Shown: positions 21,901 to 34,112 of the stretch, piece by piece
Numbering within the stretch: the first letter of the stretch is position 1
How the letters are laid out: each line of letters opens with the position of its first letter
NCBI GenBank assembly: GCA_003415625.1
Contig: PYIU01000001.1
Coordinates: 62,001 to 126,000 of the forward strand
Direction: 5' to 3'
DNA: 64,000 nucleotides
DNA from: Aquanectria penicillioides
Taxonomy: Eukaryota > Ascomycota > Sordariomycetes > Hypocreales > Nectriaceae
Position numbers and translations under genes: made by a program
Notes under the pieces: model-generated
Told to the model about the DNA's origin: nothing
The model's input: only the letters and a program-made list of their open reading frames with translations
Databases searched by the model: none

Positions 21901-24900
21901 AAATATTAAAGCTATAAGCCTTTTAGTATTTCCTTAATTATATATTCTTATAAATCTTAATTTTATTATATTTAAATGCATTTTATTAAGTCTATAAGTT
22001 TAAGTTATTTTTAGCTCTTAAAAAAGGTTTTGCCTTATAATAGCTTTATTAAACTATTAGCTATTAATTTTGCACTTTATTTATATAAAATAGAGATTAT
22101 TCTTGCTATTATAAATTGCCTTAGCTAATAATTATATATATTAATATATTTAAGCTTAATCTTTAATTTTTTAAAAGGATTTTAAATAAATTTAATTATC
22201 TATTAATTATTATAAATAAGTTTTAAAATAGAATTCTAAAGCTTAATTTTAAGTTCTATAAGTAGTCTCTATTAATAAAGTCCTTTCTTTATAGCTTAAA
22301 AGAGAGCAAGCAATTCTACCTCTATAGTTAATATTATAACTATATCTTATTTATTTATATACTATTTAATCAATCCATTAAAAAGTTTTATTATATATAC
22401 TTATAAACTTTTTTAATTTAATGTATTATTAGCAAAAAATGCATTACTATATACTAAAAAGTTATCTCTGCCTTTAAGCTATAAAGTAAGAAAATAAATT
22501 ATATAAAGATAATATAATACTTAATTTATTGCCTTTATATATAGTTCCCTTAGATTTATTATAAATCTTATAAAATATAATATAGTAAATATAATATTTA
22601 ATTAAATAATAACTACTATATAAAGAATTAAGCTAATTACTTATTTATATTAATTTATTATACTTTATCTAGCAATTTGCTTATTTAAAAAGAGTTCTAT
22701 TTTCTCTATTAAAATTGCATTTCCTTTATCTAAAGTATATAATTTATAAATCTTCTTTAAGTATAAGTTTTAAGTTATTTAAATTAATTTCTAACTTTAT
22801 TCTTAAATAATCTTTATCCTAAAAAACCACTATAGCTTACCTCTATTAATTAGTTTATATTTTAACTTTAAACCTATAATTACTTTATCTATAATTTATT
22901 TATATCTTTTAGTATATATTATTATAATATTATCTATATAAAAGAAGATAAGAACTTTACTTCTATTATAGCAATACAGTTTATAAGGAATTAATTTAAA
23001 ACCAATATTTTATAATATTATTTTAAGCTCTATTTACTATAAAAGAAATGCAATTCTTAATCTATAAAGTGCTTTCTTAAGTAATAGCACTTAGCCTTTA
23101 TTTTTGCTCTCTTTATATTTTAATAGAGGTCTTATAAATATATCTATTAGCAGTTTTACATTTATAAATGCATTTACTATATTAAATTATAGCATCTTAA
23201 GATTAAATCTTACTGTAATTATAAATAGGGTTCTAAATAATTTTCTTATTAGTATAGTAGTATATATTTCTTTAAAACTTGCCTTTTGCTATTAATCTCC
23301 TTAAATAATAAGTCTAGCTTTACATTTCTATAAGTATCTATATTTATTAAACTTATATATATAAACCTATATATAGTCAATAAGTTATAAATTGCAAAAC
23401 TTAATTTTACTTCTTAATATTTTAATTTAAAACTTTATTTACTAATAACTCTTTAAGTATATTTTCTTTACTTTTAGAAATATAGCCTTAAACTTATACT
23501 TAAAAACATTTCTATAAGAACTTAATACCTAAAGTAGGTTCTTTTAATAGAGTTCTTATTTCTTTTAAATAAAGTCTATTTTATCCTTTTATAGCTTATA
23601 TTTTAATTTATACTTTTTATATTTAATTTTAATATATATTGCCTTAATTATAATAGTATTTCTATATTTTTTAAATAGCATAGCTTTTATTCCCGCAAAA
23701 AAGGCTTAATAGAGCTTAACCTATTCCCTCTATAAGCTAGTATTTAGTATTAAAGGTATTAAGTATTTTCCTTTTTACTTTATTGCTAAAGCTAAAAAGG
23801 TAGAAGCTAGACTTTTTAATAGAGTTAAAAAGGGTTTAAACTATAATTAAGTGTATTTTTTATCTTTAATCTATAGTTTATCTATATCCTTCTTCTTCTT
23901 AATTTTTAAGTCTTTAACTATATTTTAGAGGCTTATTTTAGTAGTTTAAAGCTTATCTTATAGTTAACTAATATTATTCACTTAATTAACCTACTTAATA
24001 TTAAAAAGAGCTTTTATTTATATTTATATTTCTTTAAGGGTCTTTTTACTTATAATTTCTTTTATTTTAGTATTGCTTGCTAAAAAGAGGTCTTCTTTAT
24101 TAAAAATAATATCTTAAATTATATACACTTAATTAATAATTAAATTTTAAATGCAAAAAAGGTTTTAGGAATTATATCCTATAAAATAATCTATTTAAGC
24201 CTTTAGGCTTATTCTAAATGTAAGTTAATTCTTCTTTAATTAAGCATTTTCAGTTATTGCAAATAATTTACAATTAATTATCTTAAGGTAAGTAATTTAT
24301 AGCTTGCAATTTTCATTTAAGCTTTAAATTAATAAAAAGAAGCTTTTATATAGTATTTTCCACTTAAGTCCCTATTTTAAAGTTTAGTTTAATAGATATA
24401 TTGCTATTCTTACTATCTCTAGCTATAATCCAGCTAATAGACCACTCTTAATTATAAGAACTCTTATTTTCTCTTTTACTACCCCCCTAAAATATTCTCT
24501 TAATCCATTCTATTGCTGTATTTAAAGGGCACTTTCTTCTACTACTATTCCTCTTTAATCTAGCTATATACAGACTAAATTGCTCTTTTAAAGCTTATTA
24601 TCTATTTCTATTACTTAAAGTTTAATTCTATATTTTATTTCTAATATTTAAGTAAAGTTTTATAGCATTAATAATAATTATTCTTCTTTTTGATTTTTAA
24701 AGTAGTAATTCTAGTATATTCCTAATGTATAGTCTATTATAATAGTATATAAGGAAAGGTTTATTATATTAGGTTAAAAGTTATAAAAGTCTAAAGAAAC
24801 TCACTCTTTAGGAATTAAGCTTTATATTTATAGTTTATAATGCTTTTAGCGTTTTATCTTACTTAATTTATAAGCATTATATTTAACTATTATTAGGCCT

Positions 24901-26700
24901 TTAATCTTTATATTAATAGTATAATTAATTAAATATTCTAATGCTTTAGGTCCTAAATAATTTAATTAGTAATGCCATTTTATAGCTTTTGCTTATTATA
25001 AATATTTTAGTATCTATAAGTTATAATAAGGTTTATTTATTATAAATAAGCTTTATTTTTAAGTAATAGGCTTATAATCTAAAATATATTAGTTATAGGC
25101 AATCTTCAATCTATATAAAGCTTGCCTACTTCTATATCTTAAAATATTATCTCTATTTCTCTAATCCTATTAATAACTATATTAATAAAGTCTTTTTAAT
25201 AAAACTAAATTTATTTTAATTTATAGGCAATAAGTAATATACCTTAAAATAAAGAAATAAGCTTTACCTTATAGGTTTTAAACTTTAATTTCTATATCTT
25301 TATATCTTAAAATTAAAAGATTCTTTAATTTAATAAAAATAACTTTATTAAATAAAGCTAGTTTAAGATTCTTAAATTTCTTTTTATTATTAAAAATATA
25401 TAGTATTATCCTTAAGTTAAGTATAATTAAGATTTATAATAGGTATTTGCTATATAAAATAAAGAAAATAGCTATAGAATTTAAGATTAAGATTTATAAT
25501 ATTAGTTATTAGTTTAAATTCTTAATTAATTATACAATTTGCTTTTTAAGCTTTTTATATAGTTCCTAAACTTTAATTTAATCTTTTAACTGTATTTCCT
25601 ATCTCTTATCTATCCACTTCTGCCTTTCTATTTGCTTAGGTATGTTTTTAGGAAATGCAATCTAGCACTTTTAGGTATTAGTATTAAAGTATAATTTCCT
25701 ATATAAAATGCAATAATTATCTTCCTTTAGAGTTTATTTTTATTTCTTTAACTTAAATTATTTAGATTATAAGCTCTTTAAATAAAAATATTTTTTAAAA
25801 GGTAAATTTAAGCCTTAAAATATAGGTCTAAAGTTCCCCTTTTATACTAAAGCTTTATATTGCTTTCCTTTAGTCTCTTTTCTTTTTTTAATCTTATATC
25901 TAAAACTTAAAGTAAAAGCAATTAATATATAAGTACTTTTCTTAATAGCATCTTTATATTATACTTTAGTAATTTAAAGGAATATTTAAAAGTAACTTTT
26001 AAGGTATTATTTTAAGTCTATAAACTATATATTTAAGTATAAGGCTTTAGCAATATTTCTTATAATTATAATCTTTATAGACTATTCCTAATTAATAATT
26101 TAATTTTATTAAATAATTTTAGGGTTTAAAGTCTATTTTAGTACTTTAAAATAGCATTTTTAAGCTTATTTTCCTTTTAATATATTATTAATTCTATATA
26201 TAGCTTTAAGGTTATTATAAAATTTTATAATATTATTATTATTATTCCCTTTATCTATTATAAATAAATATATTTAAATATAATAAAGGCTTATTTTCTC
26301 TATTATTTAATTAAGAATATTATAGATTCTATTTGCTTTAATCTTATATTTTTCTTAATTATAGTAGAATATTATAAGCTTATATTTTAGCAATTTTTAG
26401 TCTTTAGAAAGCAGCTCTATTATTATAATTGCCCTTTATATTAATTAAATAAACTTTAATCTTAAGCTTCTAGCCTTAGCTTTCTCTTTTATAAAGTATC
26501 TTATAGCAATTAGCATTATAGGCTTAAAAATTTAAGTAGTTTTAAACTAAAAAGAGTCCTTAAGGATTTTAAGCTTCTTAACTTATTCTATAGTAATTTT
26601 CACTTTATAGCTTTATTTAAAGGTTTTTTAGTTATTTAGGTTATTAAGGATATAGGTCTTAGAGGTTATCTTATGTATTTAGTTTAGAATCGGAATATAA
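21900..26700 (-). pseudogene. Copia gag-pol remnant
   Basis: The minus-strand translation shows a KARLII block followed by GD near 23330-23290 (the family's YKARLVxxG start of copia reverse transcriptase). The catalytic box at 22940-22929 reads Y-I-D-N, followed by IIIIYTKR, the copia YVDDxxI context with one Asp lost by RIP. Gag, protease and integrase must lie upstream (about 26.7-23.5 kb), and RNase H downstream to about 21.9 kb, but they are too eroded to delimit by eye. Stops throughout; non-functional. Confidence 0.7.
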
Positions 26701-26775
26701 GGTTTATTTCTTACTTTTAGAGCTTAATTGAATAGTTATAGCTGCACTAACAAATATAGCTTTAAGACTTTTAAT

Positions 26776-26999
26776 TATTAAACCAAACCAATTATATAAT
26801 TATATATATTTTTGTTTTCTTCTTATCCCTTTTAGCCTTACTTTATCACTTAGGCTCTAAAAGAGAGGTTAGGTTGCGCTAAACCTAATAGAGCTATATT
26901 ATATTTATATAACCTTTATTTAATCATTCCAAGCTTCATTTCTATAATCTAAAGTGCATCCTAGTGTTTCCCTATATATAGGATACCTTGGGTTTAATA
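26776..26999 (-). repeat. 5' LTR of copia element (right copy)
   Basis: 224-bp direct repeat of 20228-20451. It is less mutated at several sites, for example the TTGGGTTTAA near its plus-strand right end. Confidence 0.9.
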
Positions 27000-27004
27000 G
27001 CATT

Positions 27005-28240
27005 TTACTCTCTTACTTAATATATTTTACCTAACCTTTAGATATAGGTATATTTTAGCCGCTTAAAAATGCATATTAAAAGAAGCTTTAGCAATTAATA
27101 AAGGAAGGAAACTTAATATATAACTATAAGATATTTGCTATTGCATTTAGAGATATCTATAAGTAAGGCTTTTTAATGCACAATATTATATTAAGGTTTA
27201 AAAAAACAGGTATCTTTCTATTTATACTAAAGCCAGTAATTAATAGGCTTTTTGCTAAGTAATAGCTATAGCAGAAGGCAATTAATCTATCTATTTAAGA
27301 GAAACTGCCCTAAAAAACTTACTTTAAAGATACTTAAGATTAAATTAACTGGATTTACTATAAGTATAAAGAAATAATAAGCTTGCTAACCCTTAAAGCC
27401 TTTACTAATATTAGTAAGATTATAGCTAAGGCTGCTTTAATGCATTAATAATATAAGGCTTTTGCTATAAACTAAATAAAATGCCTAAAAAAATACAACT
27501 AAAAGAAAACTGGCTATTGCATAAAACCTATTAGTAAGTTTATTATAAGCATTAGCATTAATAATATTTACTATTAGCATAAAGCTTTTTAGAAAGCTGC
27601 TTAAATAAAGGATTAATGTATTTAGCTTTAATTAGCTAAATTAATTATTATTAAAGAGATTAAGCATTTATAGGGGCAATAGCAAAAGGATAAGATCTCT
27701 TAGGAAACCAATCTTTTATTAAGGCTAACCTTTAAATAGTAGCTTGCCTAAACTGGCAAGAACTAGAAATTCTTATCCCTAAAGACTAGCTATAAAGACT
27801 TTAATAAGCTATTAAACTAAAAGGCCAATAGCTTTATAATCGATTTAAAGCCTTTACTTAAATTCCTTAAGGCTAGAAAATAAGCCTATTGAGCTATAAA
27901 ACCGATTCTAGCAATAGACTAAACTGCCTAGCTAAATAGCAATAATACAGTTAAATTTATAGGCCTTAATGGCTTTTAAGACTGCAATAATAATGACCTT
28001 AAAGATTAAGAATTAGAAATTAAAGGCATTATAAGCCTAATAATAGAAATACTATTAGGGATAACCTTATTGCTGCTATTAGCTCCCCTTTAGGATAACC
28101 TTATAATACTAGGCCAATCTACTTAAGAACTATATAAAAGCAAATATAAAAAGGTTATAAGGGAATTAAATAACCTTTATAACCAGCTAGCTATAGAGCT
28201 AAGCTATAAGGATTTAAATTATATAAAGAATATATAATAA
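27005..28240 (+). pseudogene. Pogo-like transposase, C-terminal part
   Basis: Continues the reading frame of 19380-20227 when the copia element and one GCATT copy are removed. The first residues contain PLDIGIF, the family's QPLDVG-type catalytic block. Next come FKKTGIFLF and KPVINRLFA, the conserved end of DDE_1 transposases. A long Lys-rich C-terminal tail runs to about 28240. Stops are TAA/TAG at former Gln and Trp codons. Not functional. Confidence 0.75.
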
Positions 28241-28643
28241 TTTAGATTCTAGTTATTAAAATGGCTAGATAGAAAGATAGATTATCCTTTTGGCTCTATA
28301 AGCGGCCCTTAATATCTCTATCTTAAGGATATAGAATTTAATCACATAAAATACAATAAGATATATATTTTATATAGAAAATAATATTAGTGCTATTAAT
28401 AGAGGCAGCCGGAGAGATAGAGCATTAAAGGCTAAGTATAGTAAGCCACCCTTATGGATACAGTCAATTAAGCTCAAAAATGCGATTTTCACTATTTTTA
28501 TGAAAGTGTTCATTTTAGCCGTAATATAGCTTTAAAATTATATGCTTTTTGGCTGCAACGGCCAAAAAATGGGTGTGGTTGGCTATCTGAAATCTCCCGA
28601 TTAAGAAATAGTCGATTTTATAGCAAAATGCATGGTCTCGCAG

Positions 28644-28738
28644 ATGTATAGGATTTTTGTGGCTATATAGGGTTTTTGTAACTAACTTCGAGCTTGCGAG
28701 AAGTTGGTGTGCGGTCGGACCCACCCTACGCCAACGGG
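28644..28738 (-). repeat. Right terminal inverted repeat of pogo-like element
   Basis: Reverse complement of the left repeat, followed directly by the TA duplication at 28739-28740. The subterminal hairpin is kept, with one RIP-type change in an arm. Confidence 0.92.
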
Positions 28739-30115
28739 TAATAGTGTTTTCGTGTGAAAGTTAGCTTCTGTTGCTTCGGGTTTCTCATTACCCTTTTTTC
28801 CTGTCACAATCGAAAGGGTGTTGACTTTTCAAAGTTAGTTAAGTAGCAGGCCAATATTCAAAAACATGAGAAAACTCGTTTCTCATTATGACCGGAGAGA
28901 GATATGGCCAGTGAAGACAAACAAGACGAACATGTTTAGGTGCCGATTTGAGGCTAATTAGCAAGGGTGAGGCTGAAGCGTCAATCAGAGTTGGTTTATT
29001 AAAGACCGGGAAATCAAGCTACTCGAAGACATTGTCGCGGGCATCAATTGATCCTCTGTCAATCTTTGATGCGTCGCTTCCTGGTCATGATTCTAGAATT
29101 CAACCCCAGCTATACCCTTCATTTCGCCTTATTGTTAGAAAAGCCTTTACTGGACAAAGCTGGCGAAATCTCTAGAAAATACGCTACCCCGCCATTTGAG
29201 TCAAATGGCGCAGGGTTTCGAAGCCGGGATCTGGGGAGACATGGTTGTTAACCAACTGGCCAAGGATCATAAAAAGACCCGGGTTCTTTGATGGAAAAGA
29301 ATACCGCTAGGCAGGCTGAGTTCAGCGCCACGTTGGCCAGATAGCGGCGTGCGTGCCGGCAGTTTGATGCCACCAATCAGTCATAGCAATATTCTTGGCT
29401 TCTGCCCTTCGCTCAGCGGCCGGGCGGCCTCCCGACTATGATTATCAATCGCCGTGTCAGCCAAATGTAGTAGCGACCAGCGTGCGAGTGGATAATGGAG
29501 AAACGGGAATAACTCCATGCATGTTTATCTACATGCTTACTCTAATCGGCGCCGGACGCGTGCCCTAGCTGCTGGGCATAGAATCCCTCGGCATCGCTAC
29601 AGCAGTCATCATGCACACATCACCAATGGAGCTTAGCCAAGCGACAAGCTACGCAAGCTGTCGAGCAAAAATGATGTCAATAGCCTCGTCATCTCCCAGC
29701 ATCCCTGTGACACAGATCCCAAATGAATCTAAGCCCCCTGTGGAACGACATTGCTATCTACCAAAATACAGTGCACAATATGCATATTAGGCGAATCAGG
29801 GTAGCTAGAAACTAATAATCATGCAAGGTTGTCATGCTGCTGTGTAACTGTGATAGCCACGGCGCCAGTGAAACCAAGCTAATCGGCGATAGGTGCCCGC
29901 AACTTGGGGGCGAAGATGATGGCAAAAGCCTACGCGTCCCTAGAAATACCTCGTATAAGAGATCTGCGAAATCAGACTTGTCTACAAAGGGTTTCGGTTT
30001 CAAGATATCCTGTAGACTTTCCTTTCCTAATTAGTTTGATAAGGTCACGGATGCTTCACCGAACCAACTGCATCGCCCTGTGTGACTAACATACCAGGCC
30101 TTCCCACTGCCAATC
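28739..30115. other. Intergenic right flank of the transposon pile
   Basis: Base composition returns to normal at once. I see no convincing gene: the short ORFs here overlap each other on both strands. Before the insertion this sequence would have been the upstream region of the regulator at 6363-8518. Confidence 0.5.
29190..29210. promoter_or_regulatory. Perfect palindrome centred on TGAGTCA
   Basis: Ten-base arms CGCCATTTGA and TCAAATGGCG around a single G. The centre is TGAGTCA, the consensus of Gcn4/CpcA-type bZIP activators of amino-acid starvation response. It lies about 925 bp upstream of the cupredoxin gene and, if the transposon is ignored, about 635 bp upstream of the 8518 regulator start. 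Function is inferred only. Confidence 0.35.
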
Positions 30116-30898
30116 ATGAACCGCTTCAGCTCGTACGGGTCTCTCTTGGCCCTCTTTGCCCTCGAAGCACTTGCCAAGACCGTAAAGGTCGAAGTCGGGG
30201 AATCCGGAAACTCGTTTAGTCCGGATAATATTTCGGCTGACAAGGGAGATGTCGTTGAGTTCCACTTCAACAACGACCACGATGTGATTGCCGGGAGTTT
30301 TGACGATCCTTGTACACCAGTTTCGAGTGGGGGGTTTTATTCTGGAACCTTGCCATCGGGTGATAATGTAAGCTAGGTGTTTTCCTCTGGCTTTACAGCC
30401 TTGTTTTTGCCTCCTTGTTCCCGAGCACCAAGAACCACGTGTCGGATAATATGGCTTAAGTTCTAACTACTCACCCCTTAGTCTTACTTCTCTGTAACCA
30501 TCAACGATACAAACCCAATCTTCATCTACTGCTCCGTCGACCAACACTGCCGACGCGGCATGGTTGGAGTTATCAACCAGGGTTCGGACAGTCTCAGCTC
30601 ATTCAAGAGCGCCGCCCAATCATCTTCCAACAATGAGACTCCAGACTCTCCGTTTGGTGGCACGGTATCTAGTAGCTCCGAGGATTCGACCAGCGCCTCA
30701 ACAACGTCTGGCACTGCCTCCGAGTCTAGCGCTCCTTCTGGTTCCAGTACAGGTTCAGGATCGGATTCCACTACGTCTGCATCTGAATCCGCTGCGTCTG
30801 CTTCAAACACCGGCTCAAATTCAGGTCCTGCAGGACCTCTAGTCCATCCAATCGGTGCTATTGCCGCTGGTATCTTGATCGCCCTTGTTGTTATGTGA
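30116..30898 (+). CDS. GPI-anchored serine-rich cupredoxin
   Basis: Two exons (30116-30367 and 30482-30898) joined by a 114-nt intron give 222 residues. Residues 1-21 form a signal peptide ending at LAKT. A single plastocyanin-like domain follows, with candidate copper ligands: the His of NDHDV, then C, H and M in IYCSVDQHCRRGM. About 80 residues of Ser/Thr/Gly/Ala-rich linker and a hydrophobic tail (IGAIAAGILIALVV) end the protein, the layout of a GPI-anchored wall or plasma-membrane protein. Fungal relatives are called extracellular serine-rich proteins; their role is not settled (copper binding, surface biology). The pattern of ligands is complete, so copper binding is plausible. Confidence 0.88.
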
Positions 30899-31508
30899 GT
30901 GACAATCGCAGCCACACACAGCCAGCTTTACAAAAGGGCGGTGCAAAAATTGGAATGACAAGAGATTTCCAAGTACAAAAGCGACAACTAGAGGGGGTTA
31001 GAATATCATGGTAGCACATAGTCTTCTTTCATTTTTGCACCCCACACTTCACAGGTTCATTGCCGACAGAAATTTCTTTCGTGATTTGGAGAACACTGGG
31101 ACATGTTTTGGAAAGTCAGACTCGAAATATCGCGCTAGCTTTTGATTGATAGTACGTGTATATACTATGCAATGACTCTAGCTATTTTTAAGTCTGTGAT
31201 ATTTGTTATTTATCTCACATTTTGATCCACAAATGAGTCTGATATTTTGTACAAGCAAACTCAGCTATGAATGATGATATGCTAGGGCAATCGCCCATGC
31301 CATCCAAAAACCTTTAATGGGTTACTTCTAGGCATCGTAGATTATATTCACTGAGAAACATGGGCCTTGATGGGGGCTCAGATACCTCGGCCTGATCATT
31401 CTTGACGTTGGTGGCACCATTGAAGGCTTACTTACAATCAGTCGATACAATCATCATCTATTGATGTGCAGGGAATAAAAGGACCTCACATTTCGAGACG
31501 TCCTTCCT

Positions 31509-32599
31509 TCACCAAACCCACTTCTCATAATCCCAATAAACCTCGAATCCCATCTGTTCGTAGAAGCCCCGGATTACAACTGAATCAATGAACACGCCTT
31601 CAATTCCCCTCTCCCGCAAGTTCTCTATCGCTTTGACCACCAATGCTAAGCCCACGCCTTTGCCTCGGGAACTCTCATCGACACCCACGGCGGCAATCAG
31701 GCCTGTCTTTTCTTTTGATGGTAGTAATGGTAAGAATGCATACGTCTGACTAATGATTGCGGAGTGAGAACACATCAATGTCCACCCAATTTGCGCATTG
31801 GTGTCAGGGTCGAAGGCCACCATGACTTCATGATGCTGATTGTATGCTGCGAGGACCTCGTACGCTTTGAACCAACTCTGCGTACAATTTAGCTTTTGTT
31901 AGAAAAAGAAAAGGTGTAGGAATGAACCAACGAAATTCGTTCGCTGCTTTGAAATGCATTCTTCATATTGTTCTGGCGACCATGGAGCGAACTTGATATT
32001 CGTTTTTGAAACTCTCTCTAGAATCTCTGGAGGCACAATGTCGCCGCGGATATCTCTATAGAGATCTCTAACTGCTGGCTCTGGAGATTTGTGGAAGCCT
32101 ATGTATCATTAGCCAACTTTTTCTCGGGTCCAGGATTCGCTAACGTGTTACCTCTGTGCAGAAAGAATTCCCTCACTTCTAGTGGGAAATCCGTCGGCAT
32201 CTGCGCCCAGAATCGAGGGGTCATAGATCCGAGCTCCATAGACTTGAGTTCCCCTTCGCCTTCAATTTTCGCAAGATTTCTCAGCTCAACTTGCGCCTTC
32301 TCCACCAAGGCAGTGCCCAGTCCTTGGCCTCGGTATTCTGGTAGAACACCAACCGCAGCTATTTTTCCATGCGATCCGTCTGTGAGGAAAGATAGACAGA
32401 AACCTTTCTCATGAACATAATGTTGACCGGGAAGTAGCTGGAGAATATTTTGCAGTCGTTGACGATCAATTTGCCATGCTGGGAAGATGGTTTGCCACAT
32501 CTGCCATATGTTCTCAAAATCCTCCTCAGATTTGGTGAGATCTCGGATCTCATGGTTGATATGCGGCGCCTTCATGGTGCTGTTAACTTGTTCGGTCAT
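31509..32599 (-). CDS. Double-GNAT N-acetyltransferase
   Basis: Three exons (32599-32152, 32098-31932, 31877-31509) join in frame to give 327 residues. Both introns have GT/AG ends and are about 54 nt. Two GNAT folds lie in tandem: the first has the acetyl-CoA loop RGQGLG at residues 90-95 preceded by KIAAVGVLPEY, and the second (exon 3) has RGKGVG preceded by LIAAVGVDESS and ends GFYEQMGFEVYWDYEKW. It should transfer an acetyl group from acetyl-CoA to an amine; the substrate is unknown. The start is the ATG at 32599, since the frame upstream has only TTG. The repeat of the AAVGV phrase suggests internal duplication. Neighbours give no functional hint. Confidence 0.85.
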
Positions 32600-33124
32600 C
32601 TTAGCAAAATCAAATATCAAACAAATAAATATCAATGAAGGTCGCTTCGATTTTCTCTTCCTGTTGATGGATGTTGCGGAAGTAAAAGTTCGAGTTAGTT
32701 CGGCCTAGACGAAAAAGCGAAACCCAAAGGAATAGGCTCATGTAGTGGCTGGGCTGACGTGGCGGAGGGTGCGGGGATTTGAAGCGGAATCAGAAGACAG
32801 CTCAGCCGCGTCATTGACGGAATCTCTCCTTGGCATTTGAGCATTCCACATGTCAGCTTGATCGTACGAACCCACGAGGAAGTTCGTATTCAACGGAGTG
32901 GGAGACTGCAATCACTAGAGCGCAAATTTCCGGTAATAACACGGGCCGAGGGCTGACAAAAGAATGATTGGCACAGACAGTTTGAGGTTGCAACGAACTC
33001 TATCAAACCTTTGGTCTAAAACAGAATATCAGGCTCATACATGCGAAGAAAAGAGAAAAATAAGGAAGAATATACTTGTCCTTGTTTCCTTCAATCAGTT
33101 GTGCTAGGCACATTGAACGGAGAA
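32600..33124. other. Intergenic, nothing supported
   Basis: Promoter side of the acetyltransferase and 3' side of the broken aquaporin. No conserved coding signal seen. Confidence 0.4.
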
Positions 33125-34112
33125 TCCCGGCCAATATACAAAAGGCATCATAAACACTGGCACGGTGAGGAACATGGCAAAGGTTGAGTTCCCTTGGGCG
33201 GGGCAAGATTGCTCTTGTCCGCCAACGTGAATACGACAGCTACGAGCATAGTTGATGCCAATGCTTCAGTATAAAAGACGCTAGCATCTGGCAGATGTGT
33301 TGCTGGGAGGGTAAAGAACAGCCCTGCCGTTGCGTGAGGTCCCACGATGGTTCGCATATTGAAGCCACCTTCGTACGCAGAAATACTTGTCAAATAGTTC
33401 ATGGACACTGCAAAACTGGCGAAAGCCGCACCAGCAACCTGGGCGCATATGAACGCTGGGACCTTGTTGAGTGGGAAGCCCCGGAACATGGCGGGCGCCA
33501 CAGTGACTGTTGGGTTGGTGTGACCCCCAGACACGCCGCCAGCCATCCATACAACAAGGGTGACGCCTACGGCCCATATGAGACGGCATTAGAGGAAATT
33601 GCCAGCATTTCCTTTAATGCCCGATGTGTGGTAGTTCAATCTTACTTAGCACTCCACCCCGGCACCAAAGAGTAGAATCAGAAATGTGCCCCAAAACTCG
33701 CGGTAAATTTCCTTGTTGTTAGCTCAGCCCGCAAAAAGAAGCAAGAAAATTCCCAGGTCAATGCTCAGGGTTCTCAAGATGGTGGTTGAACAAGACGGAC
33801 TCTGGGGGCAGTCTACGTACGCAAAACTCTTCACGCCAGGTGTGGCGGAGTCGGGCCCAGGCATTAGGTGGCCGATCACTCAGAGCCCAGTCAGTCTTAT
33901 GAAGACGGGTTTTTTGGTTTTCAGCTACAGGAGCCACTGGCAAGATAGGTTCGATATCTTCGTGGTGCGGATGGACCTCGTTGACAGACGCCCGCCTGGC
34001 AAGCAGTGATCGGACAGATGGCAACCGGGTTCGACGAGGCCGTGACGGGAACACCAATGGGCCACGCCGGCGAGTTGTTGCGATAAGAGGGACTGGCTAG
34101 GATCGGTTTCAT
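33125..34112 (-). pseudogene. Aquaglyceroporin (MIP family) pseudogene
   Basis: The minus strand carries an N-terminal tail (start MKPILASPSY at 34112), then REFWGTFLILLFGAG, then GVSGGHTNPTVTV (first MIP loop, NPT instead of the usual NPA, at 33517-33509) and a block with FYTEALASTMLVAVVFTLADKSN. These are the first membrane half and centre of a fungal Fps1-like water/glycerol channel. Lesions are a frame change near 34010 in the tail, stops between the GAG and GVTLVV segments, a one-base frameshift near 33192 after the PPKG motif, and the complete absence of the second NPA loop, with sequence degenerating after 33125. A functional channel is not possible from this copy. Confidence 0.78.

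Larger units (their letters stand above)
20228..26999 (-). mobile_element. Ty1/copia LTR retrotransposon, minus strand, RIP-mutated, nested
   Basis: Two 224-bp direct repeats (20228-20451 and 26776-26999) have inverted termini TATTRAAC...GTTTAAYA. GCATT is duplicated at 20223-20227 and 27000-27004. Orientation is minus: a polypurine tract (AAAGGGGTA on the minus strand) abuts the left LTR at 20452-20462, and the reverse transcriptase YxDD box reads on the minus strand at 22940-22929. The insertion lies inside the catalytic domain of the pogo-like transposase, so it is younger than that element. The internal 6.3 kb is longer than is usual for copia (about 4.5-5 kb); the surplus lies on the 3' side (20.45-21.9 kb). 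Confidence 0.9.
8702..28738 (+). mobile_element. Pogo-like (Tc1/mariner) DNA transposon hosting two nested LTR elements
   Basis: Near-identical inverted repeats of about 95 bp bound the element (outer ends CCCATTGGCGTAGGG on the left, CCCGTTGGCGTAGGG read inward from the right). A TA dinucleotide flanks each end (8700-8701 and 28739-28740), the target duplication of Tc1/mariner elements. Removing the gypsy and copia insertions and one copy of each target duplication leaves about 3.03 kb, the expected size of a pogo/Fot1-class element. Three transposase pieces remain (8882-9156, 19380-20227, 27005-28240), matching the helix-turn-helix plus DDE_1 architecture. The interior is heavily AT-biased, with stops mostly at former CAA/CAG/TGG codons, which is RIP. 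The terminal 180-330 bp keep normal base composition. Confidence 0.92.

Noticed and set aside
8880..28640. Many repeated short AT words suggestive of a CRISPR-like or satellite array
   Set aside because: Irregular spacing and content. The pattern is explained by RIP reducing complexity in transposon DNA of a eukaryote.
8880..28640. Mitochondrial or plasmid DNA insertion, considered because of extreme AT content
   Set aside because: LTRs, TIRs, target duplications and retroelement/transposase motifs account for the block.
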